Assembly: GCA_035507915.1 (NCBI GenBank)
Contig: DATJNS010000456.1
Location: forward strand, 1 to 8,629
DNA length: 8,629 nt
DNA from: JACQAI01 sp035507915
GTDB lineage: Bacteria > Pseudomonadota > Alphaproteobacteria > Elsterales > Elsteraceae
Direction: 5' to 3'
The number at the start of each line of letters is the position of its first letter. Positions within the stretch are counted from its first letter, which is position 1. The notes beneath the pieces were generated by a model. The model worked only from the letters and a program-made list of their open reading frames with translations. It was not told where the DNA came from and ran no database searches. Shown here piece after piece: positions 1-5,594 of the stretch. Made by a program: the position numbers and the translations under genes.

Positions 1-9
1 CGGCCCTAT

Positions 10-41
10 TTAACCTCACGGTTACTTAACCTAATGGTTTA
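10..41 (+). promoter_or_regulatory. Tandem palindromic operator, probably for the ArsR repressor
   Basis: Two head-to-tail 16-bp units, TTAACCTCACGGTTAC (10-25) and TTAACCTAATGGTTTA (26-41). Each contains an AACC-N4-GGTT inverted repeat, with centres 16 bp apart, about one and a half helical turns. The second unit ends three bases before the start codon of the ArsR-type gene. Dimeric ArsR-family repressors commonly bind such short dyads over their own promoter, so autoregulation is inferred. The stretch TATTTAAC (7-14) could supply a -10 element overlapping the first unit, but the rest of the promoter is outside the window. Confidence 0.6.
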
Positions 42-44
42 CCA

Positions 45-395
45 ATGACGCCCGACCCGCTCAGCGCAACCCTCGCCGCGCTCGCCGACCCGACCCGGCG
101 CGCCATTCTGGCGCGGCTCAGCGCCGGCGAGGCCACGGTCACCGAGCTCGCCCAGCCGTTCGCCATGAGCCTCCCGGCGGTCTCCAAGCACCTCAAGGTC
201 CTGCAACGCGCGGGGCTCATTGCGCGGAGCCGCGAAGCGCAGTGGCGGCCGTGCCGGATCGAGGCCGGGCCGCTCAAGGATCTCGCCGACTGGCTTGCCC
301 AATATCGACGCTTCTGGGAGGCGAGCTTCGATCGCTTGGACGACTACCTGCGCGAGGTCCAGCAGAAGGGGACGGGGCATGACCGCAGCAAGTGA
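45..395 (+). CDS. ArsR-family winged-helix transcriptional regulator
   Basis: A 116-aa protein of typical length for a small ArsR-type repressor. The N-terminus (LSATLAALADPTRRAILARL, residues 6-25) is the usual first helix pair. The helix-turn-helix spans about residues 31-60, with recognition-helix text PAVSKHLKVLQRAGLI, and the wing follows (ARSREAQWRPCRIE). The metal-sensing motif ELCVCDL is absent and there is one cysteine (C70), so it is probably not an arsenic or metal sensor. It belongs to the ArsR subtype commonly found upstream of SRPBCC/AHSA1 genes. No Shine-Dalgarno sequence precedes the ATG because the palindromes run almost to it; a leaderless transcript is possible. It overlaps the next gene by 17 bp, which implies co-transcription. 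Likely role: repressor of its own operon, with unknown inducer. Confidence 0.9.
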   Translation: MTPDPLSATLAALADPTRRAILARLSAGEATVTELAQPFAMSLPAVSKHLKVLQRAGLIARSREAQWRPCRIEAGPLKDLADWLAQYRRFWEASFDRLDDYLREVQQKGTGHDRSK

Positions 396-843
396 CATCG
401 CCGCCACGCATGAGCTCGTCGTCACGCGCGTGATCGACGCGCCGCGCGCGCTGGTGTTCCGGGCCTGGACCCGGCCCGAGCATATCGCGCGCTGGTGGGG
501 ACCCCAGGGCTTCACCACGTTTCACTGCGAGATGGACGTGCGTGTCGGCGGTTCCTATCGCTTCGGCATGCGATCGCCGGAAGGCACCGTGCACTGGAAG
601 CGCGGCAAATATCGCGAAATCGTCGAGCCGGAACGGATCGCGTTCACCTTCGCCTGGGAGGACGCGAACGGCAATCCGGGTCGCGAGCTGCTGACCACGG
701 TGACGTTCGCGGAGCACGGCACGAAGACCAGACTCACGCTCCGCCAGGCGGGATTCGACGCGATCGCGCAGCGCGACGATCACGTGACCGGTTGGACGAG
801 CTGCCTCGAGCGGTTTGCCGAGTACATGACGATCGCAGCATGA
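379..843 (+). CDS. SRPBCC / AHSA1-domain protein (single domain)
   Basis: A 154-aa protein made of one SRPBCC (START-like, AHSA1/Aha1 C-terminal-like) domain, residues about 11-151. Family signatures are VTRVIDAPRALVFRAWT (15-31), ARWWGPQGF (37-45), VGGSYRFGMRSPEG (57-69) and the C-terminal helix GWTSCLERFAEYM (138-150). The fold makes a deep hydrophobic pocket that binds small ligands; no catalytic residues can be assigned. The frame stays open further upstream, but the ATG at 379 is chosen because AAGGGGA (366-372) precedes it by six bases and the domain begins just after it. It overlaps the end of the ArsR gene by 17 bp. The product probably binds or transforms the molecule to which the repressor responds, but this is inference. 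Confidence 0.88.
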   Translation: MTAASDIAATHELVVTRVIDAPRALVFRAWTRPEHIARWWGPQGFTTFHCEMDVRVGGSYRFGMRSPEGTVHWKRGKYREIVEPERIAFTFAWEDANGNPGRELLTTVTFAEHGTKTRLTLRQAGFDAIAQRDDHVTGWTSCLERFAEYMTIAA

Positions 844-856
844 GGAGGATCGAACG

Positions 857-1576
857 ATGCAACATCCTGTCGTCTCGCGCGACGAATGGCTGGCCGCCCG
901 CAAGACGTTGCTGGCGCACGAGAAGGAGTTCACCCGGCTGCGCGACAAGCTCACCGCCGAGCGTCGCGCGCTGCCGTGGGTCAAGGTCGACAAGCCCTAC
1001 GCGTTCGACACGACGACGGGCAAAAAGACGCTCGCCGATCTGTTCGACGGGCGCAGCCAGCTGGTGATCAAGCACTTCATGCTCGGACCTGGCTGGCAGG
1101 AAGGCTGCGTCGGCTGCTCCTTCGGCGCCGACCACATCGACGGCGGGCTGGTCCACCTCGAGCATCACGACGTCAGCGTCGTCGCGGTCTCGCGCGCACC
1201 GCTCGCCGAGATCCTCGCCTACAAGCAGCGCATGGGGTGGCGGTTCGAGTGGGCGTCGTCCCACGGCAGCGACTTCAACCACGACTACCACGTGTCGTTC
1301 ACCAAGGAGGAGCTTGCCGCCGGCAAGGTCTTCTACAACTACGCCATGATCGAAGGCGGCATGGACGAGCTGCCGGGCCTGAGCGTGTTCTATCGCGACG
1401 ACGCCGGTCAGGTGTTCCACACCTACTCGACCTACGCGCGCGGCGCCGAGGAGCTGCTGACGACCTACATGGTGCTCGACCTGACGCCCAAGGGCCGCAA
1501 CGAGACCGGCCCGCGCCGCAACCTGACCGACTGGGTGCGCCGCCACGACAGCTACGACACCGCGCCGCAGCGCTAG
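857..1576 (+). CDS. DUF899 family thioredoxin-like protein
   Basis: A 239-aa full-length DUF899 protein. Recognisable blocks are EWLAARKTLLAHEKEFTRLR (10-29), ALPWVKVDKPYAF (38-50), LADLFDGRSQLVIKHFM (59-75), EGCVGCSFGADHIDG (82-96), VSRAPLAEI (111-119), GWRFEWASSHGSDFNHD (127-143), ELPGLSVFYRD (171-181) and HTYSTYARG (188-196). The family has a thioredoxin-like fold; C84-V-G-C87 sits at the position of a redox CxxC. A redox or detoxifying role is plausible, but the reaction is not known from the sequence. The start is supported by AGGAGG (843-848) directly after the previous stop, with eight bases before the ATG. It lies in the middle of the ArsR/SRPBCC operon, 13 bp after the preceding gene and 25 bp before the next. 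Confidence 0.9.
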   Translation: MQHPVVSRDEWLAARKTLLAHEKEFTRLRDKLTAERRALPWVKVDKPYAFDTTTGKKTLADLFDGRSQLVIKHFMLGPGWQEGCVGCSFGADHIDGGLVHLEHHDVSVVAVSRAPLAEILAYKQRMGWRFEWASSHGSDFNHDYHVSFTKEELAAGKVFYNYAMIEGGMDELPGLSVFYRDDAGQVFHTYSTYARGAEELLTTYMVLDLTPKGRNETGPRRNLTDWVRRHDSYDTAPQR

Positions 1577-1601
1577 ATGCCCAGACAGGAGAGATGATGC
1601 C

Positions 1602-2537
1602 ATGACCGCCGCTTCATCCCGCGCCGCCGCGCCTGGAATCACCGCCCGGCGCGAGGTCCTGCTCACCCGCGTCGTCGAGGCGCCGCGCGACCTCGTGTTC
1701 GCGATGTGGACCGACGCCAAGCACCTCGCGCGCTGGTGGGGGCCCAAGGGCTACAGCAACCCGGTGTGCGAGGTCGACGCGCGGCCCGGCGGCGTCATGA
1801 AGATCGTCATGCGCGCGCCCGACGGTGCCGAGCATCCGATGATCGCGACCTTCCAGGAGGTCATCGTGCCCGAGCGCCTGGTGTTCGCCGCGACCGCCAT
1901 GGACAAGGCGGGCGCCCGCCAGCTCGAGGTGCACACCACGGTCACCTTCACCGCCGAGGCTGGCGACCGGACGACCGTCACCGTTGCGGCGCAGGGCGTC
2001 GGCTTCGTGGATGCGGCGATCCAGATGCTGGGCGGCATGGAGCAGGGCTGGAGCCAGAGCCTGGATCGCCTCGCGGCCTGCAGCACGCCCTCGACCGAGC
2101 ACGGGAGCTTCACGATCGAACGGCGCTTCAAGGCGCCGCCGGCGCTGGTATTCGCCGCCTGGGCCGATGCGTCGGCGAAGGCCCGCTGGTTCTATGGCCC
2201 CCCGGGATGGCAGCAGAAGCTCCGCACGCTCGACTTCAAGGTCGGCGGACGCGAGCAGCTGATCGGCAGCTTCGCCAACGGCATCACGACCCATTTCGAC
2301 GCGCACTATCACGACATCGTTCCCGACCGGCGCATCGTCTATTCGTATGGCATGCACCTGAACGATTGGCGCATCTCAGTCTCTCTCGCGACGATCACGT
2401 TCGCGCCGGACGGTGACGGCACGCGCATGCGCTTGACCGAGCAGGCGGTGTTCCTCGACGGCTACGATGATGCCGGCGGGCGCGAGCGCGGCACGCGCGG
2501 TCTGATCGAGCAGCTCGCGACGGCGGTCGACGGCTAG
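1602..2537 (+). CDS. Tandem SRPBCC / AHSA1 two-domain protein
   Basis: A 311-aa protein holding two SRPBCC domains. Domain 1 spans about residues 16-160 (LLTRVVEAPRDLVFAMWT 20-37, LARWWGPKGY 42-51, RPGGVMKIVMRAPDG 61-75, EQGWSQSLDRLA 147-158). A short linker, CSTPSTEHG (160-168), leads to domain 2, about 169-309 (FTIERRFKAPPALVFAAWAD 170-189, ARWFYGPPGW 194-203, DFKVGGREQL 211-220, DGYDDAGGRERGTRGLIEQL 287-306). Domain 1 is closely similar to the single-domain protein encoded at 379-843; domain 2 is of a more divergent type. AGGAGAG (1587-1593) eight bases before the ATG supports the start. It is the last gene of the operon and converges on the dctA gene. Function beyond ligand binding is unknown. 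Confidence 0.87.
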   Translation: MTAASSRAAAPGITARREVLLTRVVEAPRDLVFAMWTDAKHLARWWGPKGYSNPVCEVDARPGGVMKIVMRAPDGAEHPMIATFQEVIVPERLVFAATAMDKAGARQLEVHTTVTFTAEAGDRTTVTVAAQGVGFVDAAIQMLGGMEQGWSQSLDRLAACSTPSTEHGSFTIERRFKAPPALVFAAWADASAKARWFYGPPGWQQKLRTLDFKVGGREQLIGSFANGITTHFDAHYHDIVPDRRIVYSYGMHLNDWRISVSLATITFAPDGDGTRMRLTEQAVFLDGYDDAGGRERGTRGLIEQLATAVDG

Positions 2538-2553
2538 CCGCCGCTAGGCGGCT
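2536..2553. terminator. Shared hairpin between convergent genes
   Basis: A perfect inverted repeat, AGCCGCC-gcta-GGCGGCT, with a 7-bp stem and 4-nt loop. It contains the stop codons of both the plus-strand SRPBCC gene (2535-2537) and the minus-strand dctA gene (2544-2546). No U-run follows on either strand, so if it terminates transcription it is not a canonical intrinsic terminator. Confidence 0.45.
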
Positions 2554-3869
2554 TCCTGCTCGAGCGCTTCGCCGATCTCGATCGGGTGCGCCATCGTGGC
2601 GCGCAGCGCCTGCGTGTCGAGCTCGCCTTCCATCCGGCTGATCACCACCGTGGCGATGCCGTTGCCGACCAGGTTGGTGAGCGCGCGGCACTCGCTCATG
2701 AACTTGTCGATGCCGACCAGGATGGCGAGCGCCTGGATCGGGATGTCGGGGATGATCGCCAGGGTCGCGGCGAGGGTGACGAAGCCCGCCCCCGTGACGC
2801 CCGACGCGCCCTTGGACGTCAGCATCGCGATCCCGAGGATGCTGAGCTCCTGGCCGAGGCTGAGCGGCGTGTTGGTGGCCTGCGCGAGGAACAGGGTCGC
2901 CAGCGTCATGTAGATGTTGGTGCCGTCGAGATTGAAGCTGTAGCCGGTCGGGATCACGAGACCGACCACGGCCTTCGATGCGCCGAGCCGTTCCATCTTC
3001 TGGATCATCTGCGGCAGCACAGTCTCGGACGAGCTGGTGCCCAGCACGATCAGGAGCTCGTCCTTGATGTAGACGATGAAATGCAGGATCGAGAAGCCGC
3101 ACACGCGCGCGATCGTACCCAGCACCAGCAGCACGAACAGGATCGAGGTGCCGTAGAACGTCAAGATCAGCTCGAACAGGTTCCACAGCGAGCCGACGCC
3201 GTAGGCACCGATGGTGAAGGCCATGGCGCCGAAGGCGCCGATCGGCGCCACGCGCACGATCATGCCGATCAGGCGAAAGAACAGCCGGCCGGCGCTGTCG
3301 ATCACGCCGGCGATGCGCGCACCGAGCTCGCCCATTCGCGTGATCGCGAAGCCGGTCAGGATCGCGACGAGCAGCACCTGCAGCAGCTCACCCTTGGCGA
3401 GCGCGTCGAAGAAGCTGTCGGGAATGATGGCCATCAAATGGCTGGTGATGCTCTCGCCCTTGGCGCGCGTGACGTAGCTTGCCACCGCCTTGGGATCGAG
3501 CGCCGCCGGATCGATGTTGAAGCCGGCGCCCGGCCGCACGATCTCGCCGATCACCAGGCCGATCGCGAGCGCCGCCGTCGAGACCACCTCGAAATAGACG
3601 AGCGTCTTGACGCCGACCCGGCCGATGCGGCGCAGATCGCCCATCGAGCCGATGCCGTGCACCACGGTGCAGAAGATGACCGGCGCGATCATCATCTTGA
3701 TGAGCGCGATGAAACCGTCGCCGAGCGGCTTCATCGCAGCGCCGGTCTTGGGGAAGAAATGTCCGATCGCGACGCCGACCACGATCGCGATCAGGACCTG
3801 AATGTAAAGAACGCCGTACCACGGATGGTGGGCGGCTGGGCGCGGCCGCGATGCGGCAGACTCAGGCAT
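2544..3869 (-). CDS. dctA: C4-dicarboxylate:cation symporter DctA (DAACS family)
   Basis: A 441-aa polytopic inner-membrane protein, close to the usual length of DctA. It imports succinate, fumarate and malate with protons or sodium. Diagnostic blocks: the serine-rich hairpin LGTSSSETVLPQM (276-288), VIPTGYSFNLDGTNIYMT (305-322), TSKGASGVTGAGF (351-363) and the C-terminal FMSECRALTNLVGNGIATVV (390-409), which matches the DctA subgroup better than glutamate carriers (GltP). An early TM segment is at about 17-37. The ATG at 3869 is preceded by GGAGGG (plus-strand 3881-3886) at 11 bases. It lies 107 bp downstream of the hydrolase gene on the same strand. I found no clear sigma-54 promoter of the type that drives rhizobial dctA. 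Related dicarboxylate/amino-acid symporters remain a lesser alternative. Confidence 0.9.
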   Translation of the reverse strand: MPESAASRPRPAAHHPWYGVLYIQVLIAIVVGVAIGHFFPKTGAAMKPLGDGFIALIKMMIAPVIFCTVVHGIGSMGDLRRIGRVGVKTLVYFEVVSTAALAIGLVIGEIVRPGAGFNIDPAALDPKAVASYVTRAKGESITSHLMAIIPDSFFDALAKGELLQVLLVAILTGFAITRMGELGARIAGVIDSAGRLFFRLIGMIVRVAPIGAFGAMAFTIGAYGVGSLWNLFELILTFYGTSILFVLLVLGTIARVCGFSILHFIVYIKDELLIVLGTSSSETVLPQMIQKMERLGASKAVVGLVIPTGYSFNLDGTNIYMTLATLFLAQATNTPLSLGQELSILGIAMLTSKGASGVTGAGFVTLAATLAIIPDIPIQALAILVGIDKFMSECRALTNLVGNGIATVVISRMEGELDTQALRATMAHPIEIGEALEQEAA

Positions 3870-3976
3870 GGTGGTGGGCCCCCTCCGCTTTTTTCTTCGT
3901 GCGTTGCCGCCGCTTGCGTTGTCTTACGCTCGGGCGGTGCGTCCGTCCAGGGGGCGACCGATCGATCGTAAGCGAG

Positions 3977-4756
3977 TCACGGCGCCGTCGGCAGATAGCG
4001 TGCGGCCCAAGCGACGATCACGCCGGCGACGTATTCGGCGTCGCTGCGACGGCTCAGCAGGTGATCGGCATCGTCGAGCGAGACGAAGCTCTTGGGATGC
4101 CGCGCCCGCTCGAAGATGCGCGCGGCATTATCGATGCCGACGATCGCATCGCCCGGCGCATGCATCACGAGCAAGGCCCTGCGGAGTTCAGCGATGTGGT
4201 CGGTCGAGCCGTGCCGGCGCACGTCGTTGACGAACGCGCGATCGATCTTGAACGCACGACCGCCAAGACGAATCTCCGCGGCCCCCTCGGCCTCGATGGT
4301 CGGCAGCTGGTCCTTGAACAACTCGAGAACGTGCCGCGCCTCGAACGGCGCCCCGATCGTGACGACGGCGCGGGTCTCCGGTATGGCGCCGGCGGTCGCC
4401 AGCACGGCGGCGCCGCCCAGGCTGTGGCCGATCAGGAGGGTCGGCGCGAGCCCGGCCTCGCGCATGGCGCCGGCTGCGGCGATCAGGTCCGCGATGTTGG
4501 CGCTGAAACCGCCGTTGCCGAACTCGCCCTCGCTCGCGCCAAGACCGGTGAAGTCGAACCGGAGCACCGCGACCGCACGCGCGGTGAGACCGTCGGCCAG
4601 GCGGCTGGCGGCAAAAACATCCTTGCCGCAGGCGAAACAATGCGCGAACAAGGCAGCGCCCCGCAGCGATCCCGCTGGGATCTCGAGCCGCCCGGCGAGG
4701 CGCTGACCCTGGGCACCGGTGAAGTCGAATCGTTGACTGGTCATGTCGGCACCCAT
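3977..4756 (-). CDS. Alpha/beta hydrolase, OsmC-fusion lineage but stand-alone
   Basis: A 259-aa alpha/beta hydrolase. Numbered from the first ATG it shows FAHCFACGKDVFAA (37-50), LRFDFTGLGASEGEF (65-79), the nucleophile elbow GHSLGG (110-115, Ser112), MHAPGDAIVGIDNA (198-211, probable acid Asp203) and SLDDADHLLS (226-235, catalytic His232). This text closely resembles the N-terminal half of bifunctional hydrolase/OsmC proteins, as I recall them. Here the reading frame stops right after the hydrolase domain (WAARYLPTAP) and no OsmC domain follows in the 107 bp before dctA. Substrate is unknown; serine esterase or acyl hydrolase activity is likely. The start is uncertain: ATG at 4756 or, giving MTSQRFDF, ATG at 4744. 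Neither has a well-spaced Shine-Dalgarno, and the second fits the family N-terminus better. Confidence 0.85.
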   Translation of the reverse strand: MGADMTSQRFDFTGAQGQRLAGRLEIPAGSLRGAALFAHCFACGKDVFAASRLADGLTARAVAVLRFDFTGLGASEGEFGNGGFSANIADLIAAAGAMREAGLAPTLLIGHSLGGAAVLATAGAIPETRAVVTIGAPFEARHVLELFKDQLPTIEAEGAAEIRLGGRAFKIDRAFVNDVRRHGSTDHIAELRRALLVMHAPGDAIVGIDNAARIFERARHPKSFVSLDDADHLLSRRSDAEYVAGVIVAWAARYLPTAP

Positions 4757-4916
4757 GCTCCCGTCCGGCCAACCCTACCCGATTTATATCGGGCCGATCG
4801 CCGGAACCGCCAATCCCGTGCCCAGCGCCGTGCTGTCGCTCCCGATCGTGCTCGCCGGCAAGCCGCGCACGCCCGACGGGACCGTCGACGACGACCATCG
4901 GCTATCGCGCGCATGA
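4743..4916 (+). CDS. Possible small ORF (57 aa) coupled to the DUF1275 gene
   Basis: An open frame from ATG 4743 (or ATG 4755) to TGA 4914-4916. The product starts MSAPMLPSGQPYPIYIGPI and ends DDDHRLSRA; I do not recognise it. Its stop overlaps the start of the DUF1275 gene as ATGA, the usual arrangement for translational coupling. The DUF1275 ATG has no Shine-Dalgarno of its own, which would fit coupling. Most codons end in G or C, as in neighbouring genes. Against it: no good Shine-Dalgarno, length short enough to arise by chance in GC-rich DNA, and its 5' end overlaps the start of the divergent hydrolase gene. Confidence 0.28.
   Translation: MSAPMLPSGQPYPIYIGPIAGTANPVPSAVLSLPIVLAGKPRTPDGTVDDDHRLSRA
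4778..4793. promoter_or_regulatory. Perfect inverted repeat in a divergent promoter region
   Basis: CCCGAT-TTAT-ATCGGG, two perfect 6-bp arms around an AT-rich core, lies between the minus-strand hydrolase start and the plus-strand DUF1275 gene. The position, over the candidate -10 of the hydrolase promoter, suits a repressor operator. It also lies inside the small ORF at 4743-4916, so it could instead be a coincidental or RNA-level hairpin. Confidence 0.35.
4783..4813 (-). promoter_or_regulatory. Candidate promoter for the hydrolase gene
   Basis: On the minus strand TTGGCG (plus 4808-4813) and TATAAA (plus 4783-4788) are separated by 19 bp, a weak but recognisable sigma-70-type pair. The predicted start of transcription, near 4776, lies about 20 bases before the first ATG. 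The -10 element is embedded in the inverted repeat at 4778-4793. The call rests on pattern only. Confidence 0.3.
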
Positions 4917-5581
4917 ACCGATCTCTGCTCGCGGTGCTGCTCGCGTTCAACGGTGGCTTCGTCGACACGGCCGGCTTCCTCGGGCTGCAGGGGCTATTCG
5001 TGGCGCACGTAACGGGCAACTTCGTCACGCTTGCAGCGGCATTGGTGTTCGGCACCCACGGCATCATCATCAAGCTGATCGCGCTGCCCGAGTTCATGCT
5101 CGTCATCGCGCTGGCGCGTCTGGCGGGCTTGGCGCTGGCACACCGTGGCCAGTCGGCATTCCGCATCATGCTCGGCGTCAAGGTTGCGCTGTTGGCCGCC
5201 TTCTTCGGCTTGGCGGTCGCGTTCGGACCGTTCTCCGACAGCGACGCGCCGGCGGCGCTGCTGACCGGCTTCGCCGGCGTCGCCGCCATGGCGGTGCAGA
5301 ACGCGGTGCAGCGTGCCCATCTCGCGAGCGTGCCGCCGACCACCATCATGACGGGCAACACCACCCAGGCGATGCTCGATGTGATCGACCTTGTGGGCGG
5401 ATCCGATCCGACGCAGGTCGCGGCGGTCCGCACGCGCTTCCGACGGACCGTCGGCGCGATCTCTTGGTTCGCGGTCGGTTGCGCGGTCGCGGCGCTGCTC
5501 TACGCGTGGATCGGCTTCTGGAATCTCGCCGTGCCGGTCGTCGTCGGCGCCTCGACCGTCATCCTCAGGCTCCGCGACTAG
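4913..5581 (+). CDS. YoaK/DUF1275 family membrane protein
   Basis: A 222-aa integral membrane protein of the DUF1275 (YoaK) family. Family text: FNGGFVDTAGFLGLQGLFVAH (12-32, containing the conserved D18), HVTGNFVTLAAAL (32-44), AVQNAVQRAHL (127-137) and PPTTIMTGNTTQAMLDV (141-157). Hydrophobic segments are near residues 4-24, 28-47, 60-77, 86-105, 113-132, 183-200 and 204-218. The frame stays open far upstream (from 3851), but only the part from ATG 4913 has protein-like composition; upstream it is the shadow of the hydrolase gene. Function is unknown; a transport role is a family-level guess. No Shine-Dalgarno is visible before the ATG, and the stop of the small upstream ORF overlaps it. 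It converges on the TauE/SafE gene with a 6-bp gap. Confidence 0.85.
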   Translation: MNRSLLAVLLAFNGGFVDTAGFLGLQGLFVAHVTGNFVTLAAALVFGTHGIIIKLIALPEFMLVIALARLAGLALAHRGQSAFRIMLGVKVALLAAFFGLAVAFGPFSDSDAPAALLTGFAGVAAMAVQNAVQRAHLASVPPTTIMTGNTTQAMLDVIDLVGGSDPTQVAAVRTRFRRTVGAISWFAVGCAVAALLYAWIGFWNLAVPVVVGASTVILRLRD

Positions 5582-5594
5582 GCGCGTCTAGCGG
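5572..5594. terminator. Imperfect inverted repeat spanning two convergent stop codons
   Basis: CCGC(ga)CTAG - gcgcgt - CTAGCGG: seven pairs with a 2-nt bulge around a 6-nt loop. Each CTAG carries one of the convergent stop codons (TAG at 5579-5581 on plus; the stop at 5588-5590 on minus). There is no U-tract, so it is a weak terminator candidate. Confidence 0.3.

Noticed and set aside
734..1747. 337-codon minus-strand frame across the DUF899 gene
   Set aside because: Antisense shadow; the plus strand carries conserved DUF899 and SRPBCC text with good ribosome-binding sites.
2586..3971. 461-codon plus-strand frame opposite dctA
   Set aside because: Its His/Asp/Arg/Gln-rich composition without hydrophobic segments is typical of an antisense shadow; the minus strand encodes an unmistakable DctA.
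3870..3976. Possible sigma-54 promoter upstream of dctA
   Set aside because: No TGGCAC-N5-TTGC-like pair was found in the 107-bp gap; only a palindromic CGATCGATCG and an A-rich stretch before the ribosome-binding site are visible.
3851..4912. Long plus-strand open frame running into the DUF1275 gene (total 576 codons)
   Set aside because: It lies opposite the hydrolase gene, is rich in Arg/Asp/Gly as shadow frames are in GC-rich DNA, and contains no recognisable domain; only the part from 4913 is protein-like.
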